A stretch of 64,000 nt of DNA from Burkholderia sp. BCC0506. Its GTDB lineage: Bacteria; Pseudomonadota; Gammaproteobacteria; Burkholderiales; Burkholderiaceae. Positions 51,404-59,967 of the stretch are shown here, one piece after another (positions within the stretch are counted from its first letter, which is position 1; each line of letters starts with the position of its first letter). The position numbers were made by a program, and so were the translations under genes. The stretch is from positions 248,001-312,000 of the forward strand of contig NZ_CADFEN010000003.1 of assembly GCF_902833145.1 (NCBI RefSeq), written 5' to 3'. The notes below the pieces were generated by a model. The model was given only the letters and a program-made list of their open reading frames with translations. It made no database searches and was not told where the DNA came from.

Positions 51404-51436
51404 GCCCGACCGGCTTGCGCCGGCCGGGCTTTTTTT
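51404..51436 (+). terminator. Rho-independent terminator after proP
   Basis: GCCCGACCGGC pairs with GCCGGCCGGGC (one mismatch) around TTGC and runs into seven Ts. A smaller hairpin (CCCGGC/GCCGGG, 51,369-51,384) flanked by As lies just before it, so the region may stop both strands. Confidence 0.88.
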
Positions 51437-51458
51437 CATTCAATCGGCACGAGCGCCC

Positions 51459-51653
51459 TCATGCGTGCGCTTCGCAGTGACGGCAGAAGATCAGCGCACG
51501 CGAGCGCGACACGGCGGCCTGCGCACCGCGCGCCGCGACGATCAGCCCGACCTGGCCGAGATTGAAATCGCGCTCGACCATCAATTGCGTCAGCGCGGCA
51601 AGCGGCAACACGACGGACGGGTGGTACAGGCTCGATTCGATCAGGGCTTTCAT
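51459..51653 (-). CDS. 64-residue protein with CxxC end
   Basis: A short protein beginning MKALIESSLYHPSVVLPLAA and ending FCRHCEAHA. The CxxC plus histidine at the C terminus could bind zinc, and the middle part (FNLGQVGLIVAARGAQAAV) is mildly hydrophobic. The ATG at 51,653 has GGAG six bases before it; two other ATGs lie just upstream. No family recognised. Confidence 0.58.
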   Translation of the reverse strand: MKALIESSLYHPSVVLPLAALTQLMVERDFNLGQVGLIVAARGAQAAVSRSRALIFCRHCEAHA

Positions 51654-51837
51654 CATCGGCTCCATCTGGCAATGCGTGATTCGATGGAGTGGATTCTAGG
51701 GATCGGTCGCCTCCGGATAAACACCGCGAATGCGAAGTCACTTGTCAGCCGCGGAGAACAATCGGCTGCGGCTTGCCGGACAAGGCCGGGCGGCGACCGA
51801 CAGCGGTGTGGCGACGCTCGGCGCCCCGCTTCGAAGC

Positions 51838-52130
51838 CTAGGGCCTGTTCACGCTAATAACGGGCTTGCGCTGGCCGCCAGAAGGGCCGAGCGCAAGGAT
51901 TGCGACGAAGCGAATACTCGACGTATTCGCGAGGAGCATGACGCGGCGATCGGCCCTTCTGGCGGTCAGCCCCACGAACGATTTTCTCCAAACAGGGGAA
52001 CGTGCCTTTGCGCCCGCATGGCGGCGTCGTTCGTCGTTGCAATAGCTACGGCTATTGCGCCTCCTCTCTCCTTGCCCTGCGGGCGCAAAGGCACGTTCGC
52101 AAGCCCGTTATTAGCGTGAACAGGCCCTAG
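51838..52130. repeat. 293-bp MITE-like element with 33-bp perfect terminal inverted repeats
   Basis: The two ends (51,838-51,870 and 52,098-52,130, beginning CTAGGGCCTGTTCACGCTAA) are exact reverse complements over 33 bases. Between them lie two further long hairpins: arms 51,871-51,890 with 51,950-51,969 (20 bp, one mismatch), containing a nested 8-bp hairpin, and arms 51,998-52,018 with 52,078-52,098 (21 bp, perfect), also with a nested 8-bp hairpin. The whole piece can fold as a closed stem with two long arms. It codes for no transposase. The outer CTAG at both ends would fit a four-base YTAR target duplication as made by IS5-family transposases, so it could be a non-autonomous derivative; that link is inference. 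Confidence 0.85.
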
Positions 52131-52756
52131 ACGAGCGGCGTGTCGACGAAGGCCGGCAACGCTTCCGCCCGCGCGGAATGCGCGGCGAGCGCCGGATAAC
52201 GGGCCGGATCGATCCGCGCCAGCACCGGATAATCGGCCGCCATGAACTGCGTGAAGCGCCACGCCACCGCGACGGTCACGTCCGACTGCAGCAGCCGCGC
52301 GCCGCCGAACCAGCCGTTCGCGGCCGCGACCAGCGGCTCCAGCGCGCCGTACGCGCCTTCGAGCTGGTTCAGCACGCGATCGACCCACGGTTCGTGCTGC
52401 TTGTCCGACGGCCGCAGCGCCTGCTCGTAGACGACCTGGACGGTCTTCTCGGCGGCCGCCAGCGCGAAGCCGATCGGCACCAGCGCGCGCAGCCGGGCAT
52501 CGACCGCATCGGGCAGCAGGCGCCGCTCCGGCACGGCCAGGTGATCGAGATAGTCGACGATCAGCGACGAGTCGATCAGCGTCGCGCCGCCGTCGGTCAC
52601 GAGCGTCGGCGCCTTGACGACCGGGTTGACCGCCCTGAACCGCTCGACATGACGAAACACCGAGATCGACTCGTGTCCGAACGGCAGGTCGAGCAGCTTC
52701 GCCGAAATGGCGACGCGGCGCACGAACGGGGAATCCAGCATGCCGATCAGCTTCAT
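52127..52756 (-). CDS. Glutathione S-transferase family protein
   Basis: A 209-residue cytoplasmic GST with an N-terminal thioredoxin-like domain (MKLIGMLDSPFVRRVAISAK, NPVVKAPTLVTDGGATLIDS with the glutathione-binding LIDSSLIVDYLD) and a helical C-terminal domain (SDVTVAVAWRFTQFM). Such proteins conjugate or isomerise electrophiles using glutathione. The ATG at 52,756 has GGAG eight bases upstream. The stop codon TAG lies inside the CTAG end of the 293-bp element, so the element landed exactly at the 3' end of this gene and supplies or shares its stop. Confidence 0.88.
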   Translation of the reverse strand: MKLIGMLDSPFVRRVAISAKLLDLPFGHESISVFRHVERFRAVNPVVKAPTLVTDGGATLIDSSLIVDYLDHLAVPERRLLPDAVDARLRALVPIGFALAAAEKTVQVVYEQALRPSDKQHEPWVDRVLNQLEGAYGALEPLVAAANGWFGGARLLQSDVTVAVAWRFTQFMAADYPVLARIDPARYPALAAHSARAEALPAFVDTPLV

Positions 52757-52928
52757 CGCAAACGCTCCGCTTCGAGGGAATGGGACCGACGACTGTAGCA
52801 GCGTCGCGCGGCATCGCCTGGCGCGCCCGTGCATGCGATACGCATCATCCGCCCGCACGCCGGGCTCCCGCTGTCCGGCTGCTGTGACCATAATGGAGGT
52901 TCACGCTCCTTCCGCCCCAGGGTCCGCC

Positions 52929-54152
52929 ATGTGGTACGCCGTCGTCGAACAGCAGCGGGAATGGATGCGCGCATGGCGCGCGGCGACGCGGTACGCGTTC
53001 GATGCATGGCCCGCGGCGTCGCTGCCGCATGCCGCGTCGTCGTGCTACGACGACCTGTTCGAACCGCTGCTCGGGCCGGCGGCCGCGCCGCCGGGCTTCG
53101 ACCTCGCGTGGCCCGCCGTCAGCGAGCAGATCGTCGCGCACACGGCGTTTTGCGACTTGCGGCGCTTCGCGCACGACGACGCGCGCCGCACCGTGCTGCT
53201 GTGCGCGCCGCTCGTCGGGCACGCGGCCGTGATGATGCGAGAAACCGCCGAAACGCTGCTCGCCGATGGCGACGTCTGCGTGACCGACTGGCGCAACGCG
53301 CGCGACGTGCCGCTCGCGGCCGGCCGTTTCGGACTCGACGAGTACGTCGCGATGCTCGACGGCTTCGTCGGCACCCTCCAGCGCGACGATCGGCCCTTGC
53401 ACGTCGTTGCCGTGTGCCAGGCGACCGTGCCGGCGCTCGGCGCACTCGCGCTGCGGGCGGCACGCGGGCTCGCGCCGCCCGCGAGCATCACGCTGATCGG
53501 CGGCCCGCTCGACGCGCGGCTGAACCCGAGCGCGCTCGGCGCCGCGGCCGCGGCCCATTCGCTCGACTGGTGCCGGCGCCACCTGATCGACATCGTGCCG
53601 CCCGGCTTCGCGGGGCACGGCCGCCGCGTGTTTCCGACCTATCTGCAACAGGGCGAGATCGCGCTCCTGTATCCGCAACGCTTCCTGACGCTGATCGAGA
53701 CCTACGCGCTGGCCGCTTCCCGCTTCGACATGACCGGGCTCGCCGACGCCCGGCGGGCGCTGCGCGAATACACCGCGCTGCTCGACATGCCGGCCGACTA
53801 TTTTCTCGACACGATCGACGTCGTGTTCCAGCGCATGCTGCTCGCGACCGGCGCGTGGCGCGTGCGCGGCCGGCGCGTCGAACCGGCCGCGCTGCGCGAC
53901 GTCGCGCTGCTGACCGTCGAAGGCGCCCGCGACGCGGTCACGGGCGCCGGCCAGACGCATGCGGCGCTCGGCCTGTGCAGCGGCCTCTCGGCCGACGAGC
54001 GCCATCGCGTCGACATCGACGATTGCGATCACTACGGGCTGTTTACGGGGCCGCGCTGGCACGGCAACGTCCATCCGGCGCTGCAGCGCGTGTTCGCACT
54101 GGCGGAAGCCCGCCGACCGGGCTCGCGCCCGCGCCGAGCGCGGCGGACGTGA
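52929..54152 (+). CDS. phaZ: Intracellular polyhydroxyalkanoate depolymerase
   Basis: Breaks down stored polyhydroxybutyrate. The 407-residue alpha/beta hydrolase has MWYAVVEQQREWMRAWRAAT at the start, typical of intracellular PhaZ, LCAPLVGHAAVMMRETAETL, and a nucleophile elbow with cysteine (VVAVCQATVPAL), as in Cupriavidus PhaZ, rather than the usual lipase serine. Further PhaZ-like segments are VFPTYLQQGEIALLYP and VEGARDAVTGAGQT; the catalytic histidine is likely in DCDHYGLFTG. No other PHA gene is adjacent. A start 12 codons upstream is possible. Confidence 0.9.
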   Translation: MWYAVVEQQREWMRAWRAATRYAFDAWPAASLPHAASSCYDDLFEPLLGPAAAPPGFDLAWPAVSEQIVAHTAFCDLRRFAHDDARRTVLLCAPLVGHAAVMMRETAETLLADGDVCVTDWRNARDVPLAAGRFGLDEYVAMLDGFVGTLQRDDRPLHVVAVCQATVPALGALALRAARGLAPPASITLIGGPLDARLNPSALGAAAAAHSLDWCRRHLIDIVPPGFAGHGRRVFPTYLQQGEIALLYPQRFLTLIETYALAASRFDMTGLADARRALREYTALLDMPADYFLDTIDVVFQRMLLATGAWRVRGRRVEPAALRDVALLTVEGARDAVTGAGQTHAALGLCSGLSADERHRVDIDDCDHYGLFTGPRWHGNVHPALQRVFALAEARRPGSRPRRARRT

Positions 54153-54159
54153 TGCCGCG

Positions 54160-54807
54160 TCAGGGGCGCGCCGCGTCGAGCAGCGCGCGGACTTCATCGT
54201 CGCTCGTCTGCGCGAAGCGCGCGTAGAACTGGCTGATCCCGAAGAACCGCAGCGGCTGCGACACCGTGACGAACGCGTCGGCCAGGCCGTCGAACGCCTG
54301 CGCCGCGCCCGCCGGCGCGACGGGCACCGCCGCGACGATACGCGCCGGGCGGCGCTCGCGCAGCGCCTGCAGCGCGACGCGCATCGATGCGCCGGTCGCG
54401 ACACCGTCGTCGACGACGATCGCGATACGGCCGTCCACCGCCACCGGCGGCGCCGCGCCGCGATACAGCGCCTCGCGACGATGCAGTTCGGCCGTCTCGC
54501 GCGCGATCACGTCGGCGAGCTGCGCATCCGATACATCCATCGCGCGAATCACCGAACGTCGCAGATGCGTCGCGCCGCCCGTCGCGATCGCGCCCATCGC
54601 GAACTCGGGATCGAACGGCACGCCGAGCTTGCGCACGACCAGCACGTCGAGCGGCGCGCGCAGCGCGCACGCGACCGGATACGCGACGGGCACGCCGCCG
54701 CGCGGCAACGCGAGCACGACCACATCGCTACGCCCCGCGTATTCGCGCAACGCGTCGGCCAACTGGCGGCCGGCATCGGCGCGATCGGCAAAACTGCTTT
54801 CGGTCAC
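54160..54807 (-). CDS. Phosphoribosyltransferase family protein
   Basis: A 215-residue type I phosphoribosyltransferase-fold protein. The PRPP-binding motif is IAIVVDDGVATGASMRVALQ, and the N-terminal half has VVVLALPRGGVPVAYPVA and LDVLVVRKLGVPFDPEFAMG, the pattern of the predicted phosphoribosyltransferases found near dienelactone-hydrolase-type genes and stress genes. The base substrate is unknown. It ends tail to tail with phaZ, eight bases apart. Confidence 0.85.
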   Translation of the reverse strand: MTESSFADRADAGRQLADALREYAGRSDVVVLALPRGGVPVAYPVACALRAPLDVLVVRKLGVPFDPEFAMGAIATGGATHLRRSVIRAMDVSDAQLADVIARETAELHRREALYRGAAPPVAVDGRIAIVVDDGVATGASMRVALQALRERRPARIVAAVPVAPAGAAQAFDGLADAFVTVSQPLRFFGISQFYARFAQTSDDEVRALLDAARP

Positions 54808-54932
54808 GATCGGCTCCCTGCCGTTGCGCCGGATCCGCGACAGCCGCGCCGACGCCTGTCAACGAGGATGGTTCATCGGTCGCGCCGATGCAAGCAGGGT
54901 CATACCGGCGCGCGATGCGCCGCAGGAAAGGG

Positions 54933-55442
54933 TCAGAGGCCGCTGGCCTGCCGGTACAGCCGCCAGAACGACTGCGCGTACGACTGCGCGAGTTCGGGCG
55001 CGCGCCGGAACACGTTCACCGTGTCGGCCCGCTCGGCCGCGCCGTCGGACAGCGTCGTCAACGCGACGCTGTCGTCGACGATCGCGAAACGTGACGCGGG
55101 ACCGCCGTGTCGCGAATCGATCGCGACGTCGATGCCCGCGGATTTCAGATAGCCGGCGCCGCTGTACTTCCCCGCGCGCGGCGGACGCACCAGCACGACG
55201 CGTACCTCGATCCCCCGTGCGCGGGCCGCGCGCAACGCGCTCGCGACAGCCGGCGGCACTTGCGTGTAGCCGGCCAGCAGCACGCGACGCTGCGCCTGTT
55301 CGATCAGATCGACGGTCGCGTCGGCCGCCGCGTTGTCATACGAAAAGTACGTGCCGACCGACGCGGCGTCGGACGGAATCTGGCTGGCGTGGACGCTCGT
55401 CGCGCAGCAGAACGCGGCGAGCAGGAAGGCGGCTGGTCTCAT
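54933..55442 (-). CDS. Secreted PLD-fold protein lacking the HKD residues
   Basis: A 169-residue precursor with a signal peptide (MRPAAFLLAAFCCATSVHA) and a single phospholipase D-like domain of the Nuc endonuclease type: FSYDNAAADATVDLIEQAQ, VLLAGYTQVPPAVASALRAA, GIEVRVVLVRPP. Where the HxKxxxxD catalytic motif belongs, the sequence is ASRFAIVDDSVALTTL, so the histidine and lysine are replaced while the final aspartate remains. It is therefore probably inactive as a nuclease and may bind DNA, lipid or a partner. Exported to the periplasm; neighbours give no clue. Confidence 0.75.
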   Translation of the reverse strand: MRPAAFLLAAFCCATSVHASQIPSDAASVGTYFSYDNAAADATVDLIEQAQRRVLLAGYTQVPPAVASALRAARARGIEVRVVLVRPPRAGKYSGAGYLKSAGIDVAIDSRHGGPASRFAIVDDSVALTTLSDGAAERADTVNVFRRAPELAQSYAQSFWRLYRQASGL

Positions 55443-55557
55443 GGCGGGCGCCATTGTAGCGACGCCAATGTGCGTGACAAGGGGCGGCCGCGACGCTGCT
55501 GCGCCGGCGCAACACACAGCACGAAACGGGTGTCCGACGGCTGTGTTTCAGCCGGTT

Positions 55558-56502
55558 TCAACCCGTCGATCGGCCGGCCGCGACGCGCGCGAGCCAGCCC
55601 GTCACGCCGTCGACGGAACGGAAATCCGCGAGGCTGCGCGCCGGCAGCGCCGGGTACGCGCCAGCGGCCATCTCGGCCAGCGCGCGCCCGGGGCCGAGTT
55701 CGAGAAACGCGGTCGCGCCGGCCTCCACGCACGCGGCCAGACACGCCGCCCACTCGACCGGTTCCGCGATCTGCCGCGCGAGCTTGTCGAGGCCCGTGTC
55801 GACATCGAGCACCGACGCGCCGTCGATCCCCGAGAACAGCCGCGTGCCGGGCAGCGGCCGGCGCACGCGCGTCGCGGCCAGCGCCGCGCGGAATGCCGGC
55901 ACGGCCGCCGCCAGCCGGCGCGTGTGCGACGCGATCCGCACGCAGACGGGCGCGACGCGCAACGCGCCGGTGCGCGCCGCGTCGTCGGCCACCGCATCGA
56001 CATCGGCATGCCGCCCCGCGACCACGAATGCATCGCCGGGGTTCGCGATCGCGATGGCCGCGTCGCGACCGTCGCACAGCTGCGCCAATTGCGTGCGCGT
56101 CAAGCCGCGCACGAACACCATCCGCTCGTCGCCGTTGCTCGCGGCATCCATCGCGCGCGCACGCGCATCGGCCAGGTCGAGCGCGTCGTGCGGGTCGATC
56201 ATCCCCGCGACGCTCCACGAGCCGACCTCGCCGACGCTGTAGCCGGCGACGCAGCGCCGGCGCGGCCACACCGCGTCGAGCAGCGCCGCCGCGGCGAGCG
56301 CCTGCACCGTGCAGAGGATCTGCGCGGCACGGTTTTCCCGCAGCGCGTCGGGCCCGGCCTCGCGAACCCAGGTGCGCGGATCGCCGCCGAGCAGCCGGCC
56401 CGCATGCGCGAACAGTGCGTCGGCCTGCGGCGCCGCACCGGTCAGGTCGAACATGTCGGCGCGCTGCGCGCCTTGCCCCGAGCACAGGATGGCCAGCGTC
56501 AT
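55558..56502 (-). CDS. mdcH: Malonate decarboxylase malonyl-CoA:ACP transferase MdcH
   Basis: MdcH loads the malonyl group onto the decarboxylase acyl carrier protein. The 314-residue FabD-like protein has LCSGQGAQRADMFDL at the N terminus, the active-site serine in VAGYSVGEVGSW, and the catalytic histidine in VRIASHTRRLAAAV. It is the last gene of the mdc cluster and overlaps mdcB by four bases. Confidence 0.92.
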   Translation of the reverse strand: MTLAILCSGQGAQRADMFDLTGAAPQADALFAHAGRLLGGDPRTWVREAGPDALRENRAAQILCTVQALAAAALLDAVWPRRRCVAGYSVGEVGSWSVAGMIDPHDALDLADARARAMDAASNGDERMVFVRGLTRTQLAQLCDGRDAAIAIANPGDAFVVAGRHADVDAVADDAARTGALRVAPVCVRIASHTRRLAAAVPAFRAALAATRVRRPLPGTRLFSGIDGASVLDVDTGLDKLARQIAEPVEWAACLAACVEAGATAFLELGPGRALAEMAAGAYPALPARSLADFRSVDGVTGWLARVAAGRSTG

Positions 56503-57365
56503 CGTGCGTGCCCGTCGGTTTCGAGCGCATCGACGAACACGCTCATCGCGAGCAGATCGGCCGCCCCGCCGGGGCTCAGCCGGCGCGCGACGAACGCACG
56601 ATGTGCGGCCGCCGCGCGCAGCCGCCAGTCGGGCGCCCGCACGCCGCCGCGCGCGACGAACGCGCGGGCGGTCGCGCGGGCGAAATCGAGGCCGGCCTGC
56701 CCGCCCCGGTGCAGCAGATTCGTGTCGTCGAGCGCGGCGATCAGCGCGAAGCACGCGGCGACGCGCGCGGCTTCCGGATCGTCCGGCAGGTCGCGCCGTG
56801 CGCGGCGCAGCGCGGGCAAGCCGATCGCGTACACGGTCGGAAAGCCGTCGGCCGCCTCGCGACGCGCCCCGCCGACACCGTAACGGCGGCTGGCGCGCTC
56901 GCCGTGGCTGTCCGGCAAACGCGGGCCGCCGAGGATGTCGACGCCCCAGCGGCGCGCGACGAACGCGCCGAGCGTCATGCCGGCCGGCATCGCACCCGGC
57001 ACATCGCGCCGGCCGGCGGCCGCGCACAACAGCCCGAGCCCGAAGATCGCGCCGCGATGCGTATTGACGCCGCCGGTCGCCGCAAGCATCGCGTGCTCGG
57101 CGCGCAGGCCGATCTTGCGCAGCACGGCCATGTCGGCGTCGCGCGCGCCCGCCTCGGCGAGTTCCGCGAAGTACGGCCGCAGCACGGCGGCGCTGCGCGC
57201 GAACGTCGCCGCATCCATGTCCGTGTGGCTGCCGGTATCGACGTGACTGACGAGGCCCGGCTTCGGATAGGTGTCGATCTCGAGCACGAGGCTGCGTTCG
57301 GCCAGCGCGGCGATGCGCTCGGCATCCGACGGCCGCGCGACGCGGCAGGCCGACCGTGCGTTCAT
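56499..57365 (-). CDS. mdcB: Triphosphoribosyl-dephospho-CoA synthase MdcB
   Basis: MdcB, a CitG homologue, makes 2'-(5''-triphosphoribosyl)-3'-dephospho-CoA, the precursor of the prosthetic group of the malonate decarboxylase carrier protein. The 288 residues include the family motifs ALAERSLVLEIDTYPKPG, VDTGSHTDMDAATFARSA, and GGVNTHRGAIFGLGLLCAA, and a C-terminal SPGGAADLLAMSVFV. It overlaps mdcG and mdcH by four bases each, so the three are translationally coupled. Confidence 0.94.
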   Translation of the reverse strand: MNARSACRVARPSDAERIAALAERSLVLEIDTYPKPGLVSHVDTGSHTDMDAATFARSAAVLRPYFAELAEAGARDADMAVLRKIGLRAEHAMLAATGGVNTHRGAIFGLGLLCAAAGRRDVPGAMPAGMTLGAFVARRWGVDILGGPRLPDSHGERASRRYGVGGARREAADGFPTVYAIGLPALRRARRDLPDDPEAARVAACFALIAALDDTNLLHRGGQAGLDFARATARAFVARGGVRAPDWRLRAAAAHRAFVARRLSPGGAADLLAMSVFVDALETDGHAR

Positions 57366-58030
57366 CGCGCGCCTCCGGTGAATGCGTCGGCGCGCATCAG
57401 TTCGACGGCCATCGCGGTCTTCACCGCGACTTCGGGCAAGCGCGCGTGCAGCTCGCGCCAGTTGACGCCCGCGCCGTCGCCGCGCAGCAGTTCGCCGTCG
57501 ATGCGCATCGGCGCGCGCGCGTCGGTCGCCGCGAGACCGTCGAGCAGCGGCGCGAGCGATGCGGGCGCCGGTAGCGGAAACACGATGTCGAGATCGGACG
57601 ATGTGCTCAGATACGGCTCACCCGTCAGCGCCTGCCAGGCGAGGCTGCCGAACACGCGCCCCGGCACGCCGCAGCGCGCGCCGAGCGCGTCGAGCTCGCG
57701 CAGCGGAGCATGCCAAGCCGCGGGCGCGGCGGCGAGCACGTCCGTCACTGTCGGCAGCGGGACGATCGTCGCGAGCGCATCGGCGGCCACGTTCAGCGCG
57801 ATGCGCCGCTTGCCTGCCGACGGCGGCAGCGGCAGGCCGAGCGGCACGCGGCCGGCCTCGGCTTCGTCCGGCGACGCGCGACGCACGATCAGCGGCCAGC
57901 CGCGTTCGGCCCATGCGCATACCGGCGGATCGCTCGCGAGCGCGGGGTTGCGGGCGAATGCCGCGCGCCACCCGGCCGCCGTCAGCGTGACGAGCGTGTG
58001 GCGGCGCAGCGGTGTGTCAGCGTGCGGCAC
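57362..58030 (-). CDS. mdcG: Phosphoribosyl-dephospho-CoA transferase MdcG (GTG start)
   Basis: MdcG attaches the prosthetic group to the carrier protein MdcC. The 222-residue nucleotidyltransferase-fold protein shows GRVFGSLAWQALTGEPYLS followed by the acidic catalytic motif SSDLDIVFPLP. The GTG at 58,030 gives VPHADTPLRRHTLV and overlaps the end of mdcE by 14 bases; longer in-frame sequence lies inside mdcE and is rejected. Confidence 0.9.
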   Translation of the reverse strand: MPHADTPLRRHTLVTLTAAGWRAAFARNPALASDPPVCAWAERGWPLIVRRASPDEAEAGRVPLGLPLPPSAGKRRIALNVAADALATIVPLPTVTDVLAAAPAAWHAPLRELDALGARCGVPGRVFGSLAWQALTGEPYLSTSSDLDIVFPLPAPASLAPLLDGLAATDARAPMRIDGELLRGDGAGVNWRELHARLPEVAVKTAMAVELMRADAFTGGAR

Positions 58031-58724
58031 GCGCGAGTGCCTCGACGCGGGCGGCGACGTCGGTCGCGACCGGCCGGCCGCGCGCCGCGCGCCCGTCGAT
58101 GCGCTCGGCCGGCCTGCCGAGCCATTCGCCGACCTGCGCGTCGAGCGCGCGGGACGGATCGAGCACGGCATCGACGGCGCCCATCTTCACGAGGTTGTCG
58201 AGCCCCGGCGCGAATACCGGCGTCGCGCGCGCCATCTCCTTGAGCACGTCGATCGGCAGCTTGGTCACGCGCGACATCGACGGCAGGTCCATCACCTCCG
58301 GCTCGGCGCCCGGCACCGCGAGCAGCGTGCGCGTCGCGAGCGCGGTCGCGATGAACGCGCCGGCGGCCGTGTGGCCGTACAGCACGCCGATCGTCCGGTG
58401 TCCGGCGAGATCCGCGTGCATCAGGCACTTCGCGAGATGCGACAGCCCTTCGTTCAGGCCGAGCAGTTCGTCGCGCTTGCTCATCCGCTGGCTGTCGCTG
58501 TCGACCAGCACGAGGATCGGCGTGTCGCCGCCGCGCGCGACCGTGTCGAGCACGCGCGACGCGAGCGTCAGCGCCTCGTCGATGCCGAACGGCAAGCGGT
58601 CGGTCACGCCGATCACGTCGACGCGCGTGCCGGCCAGTTCCGCATGGCCCGTCAGCAGGCCGCCGGTTCGCGCGATCGCGTGGCCTTTCGGGAACAGCGA
58701 GGTCAGTACTTCATCGAGCGTCAT
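58017..58724 (-). CDS. mdcE: Malonate decarboxylase gamma subunit MdcE
   Basis: MdcD and MdcE form the carboxyltransferase-like part that decarboxylates malonyl-ACP. The 235-residue MdcE has a crotonase-type fold with LVLVDSDSQRMSKRDELLGL, GHRTIGVLYGHTAAGAFIA and VMDLPSMSRVTKLPIDVL, typical of the gamma subunit. The start at ATG 58,724 overlaps the end of mdcD by 14 bases. Confidence 0.94.
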   Translation of the reverse strand: MTLDEVLTSLFPKGHAIARTGGLLTGHAELAGTRVDVIGVTDRLPFGIDEALTLASRVLDTVARGGDTPILVLVDSDSQRMSKRDELLGLNEGLSHLAKCLMHADLAGHRTIGVLYGHTAAGAFIATALATRTLLAVPGAEPEVMDLPSMSRVTKLPIDVLKEMARATPVFAPGLDNLVKMGAVDAVLDPSRALDAQVGEWLGRPAERIDGRAARGRPVATDVAARVEALARAAR

Positions 58725-59643
58725 GCTGCGGCTCCTGCAGTTGATCGGCGAGCTTCGCGAATTCGTCGTCGGGCATGCCGGGAATCGCTTCCGGTTCGCT
58801 CGCGCCGAGCGCACGCCACACGTCGAGCGCGTCCTTGCATGCGCCGAAGCGTTCGACGCGCGCCTCGAGGCGTGCCTGTTCGGCGCGCAGCATCGCTGCA
58901 TCGAACCTGGGCGCGCGGCCGATCAAATCGAGCGCGGCCGCGCGAAACGCGTCGGGCGTATCGGCCACGTAGCGGTCCGCGCCGCCGATCAGCCGCCGGT
59001 GCTTGCCGCCCATCGTGCGCCAGATCAGCGCGCGATCCTTCGAATCGAATTCCTCGACGCCGCGATTGGTCTCGATCACTTCGGGGCCCGACACGCTGAT
59101 GCGGCCCTGCTCCGACACCGCGAGCGCCGAACAGCACGCGGCGAGCAGCCCGCCGCCGCCATAGCAGCCCGCGCGCCCGCCGATCAGCCCGATCACCGGC
59201 ACGCCGGCCGCACGCGCGTCGACGAGCGCGCGCATGATCTCGGCGATCGCGAGCTCGCCGGCGTTCGCTTCCTGCAGCCGCACGCCGCCCGTATCGAACA
59301 GGATCAGCACCGGCTTGCCGAGCTCGCGCGCGGCGCGCAGCAGCCCGGTGAGCTTCGCGCCGTGCACTTCGCCGAACGCGCCGCCCATGAAGCGACCTTC
59401 CTGCGCGGCGACGAACACCGGCTTGCCATCGAGCCGGCCGTGGCCGACCACCATCCCGTCGTCAAACTGCTGCGGCAGATCGAACAGCGGCAGGTGCGGG
59501 CTCGTCACGCGCTCGGCCGGCCCGAGGAATTCGCTGAAACTGCCCGCGTCGAGCAGCCCGTCGATGCGCTGTCGCGCCGACGCTTCGTACCAGCTCGCCG
59601 CGTTCGCGACGAACGCCGGCGCGTCGTGGATCACGTCGCTCAT
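58711..59643 (-). CDS. mdcD: Malonate decarboxylase beta subunit MdcD
   Basis: The beta subunit of the decarboxylase, 310 residues, related to acetyl-CoA carboxyltransferase. It has DGMVVGHGRLDGKPVFVAA, EGRFMGGAFGEVHGAKLTG, LILFDTGGVRLQEANAGEL and GGRAGCYGGGGLLAACCSA, which mark the oxyanion-forming crotonase core. It overlaps mdcC by four bases at its start and mdcE at its end. Confidence 0.95.
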   Translation of the reverse strand: MSDVIHDAPAFVANAASWYEASARQRIDGLLDAGSFSEFLGPAERVTSPHLPLFDLPQQFDDGMVVGHGRLDGKPVFVAAQEGRFMGGAFGEVHGAKLTGLLRAARELGKPVLILFDTGGVRLQEANAGELAIAEIMRALVDARAAGVPVIGLIGGRAGCYGGGGLLAACCSALAVSEQGRISVSGPEVIETNRGVEEFDSKDRALIWRTMGGKHRRLIGGADRYVADTPDAFRAAALDLIGRAPRFDAAMLRAEQARLEARVERFGACKDALDVWRALGASEPEAIPGMPDDEFAKLADQLQEPQHDAR

Positions 59644-59957
59644 CGTGCATCCCCCTCGATCGCGCGCACGGCCTGCGCGAGCCGCAGCGACACCATGTCC
59701 GGGCGCGCGCCGCCGTCGTTGATCGACAGCTTCAGGCCGCCCGGCGTGCGCCGTTCGACGAAATCCGTCACGACCGCCTGCCAGACCGCGCCGAAGCCGA
59801 CGGCGGCGGTGCGGATGTCGATCTCGCATTCGTTGCCCGGCAGCACACGCTCGACCAGCACCTCGAGATTGCCGGACGCGACCACGCCGACGAGCGCCGC
59901 GGCCTGCTCGCCTTTCGCGCGTTCGCGCGCGGTGAAGCGATAGTTCAACTGTTCCAT
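59640..59957 (-). CDS. mdcC: Malonate decarboxylase acyl carrier protein MdcC (delta subunit)
   Basis: The small carrier that holds malonyl and acetyl groups on a 2'-(5''-phosphoribosyl)-3'-dephospho-CoA arm. The 105-residue protein begins MEQLNYRFTARERAK and has GVVASGNLEVLVERV; the serine in ASGNLEVL is the expected attachment site by analogy with citrate-lyase carrier proteins. The ATG at 59,957 is preferred. It is the third gene of the run after the transporter genes and mdcA. Confidence 0.93.
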   Translation of the reverse strand: MEQLNYRFTARERAKGEQAAALVGVVASGNLEVLVERVLPGNECEIDIRTAAVGFGAVWQAVVTDFVERRTPGGLKLSINDGGARPDMVSLRLAQAVRAIEGDAR

Positions 59958-59967
59958 GCCCTCTTCC

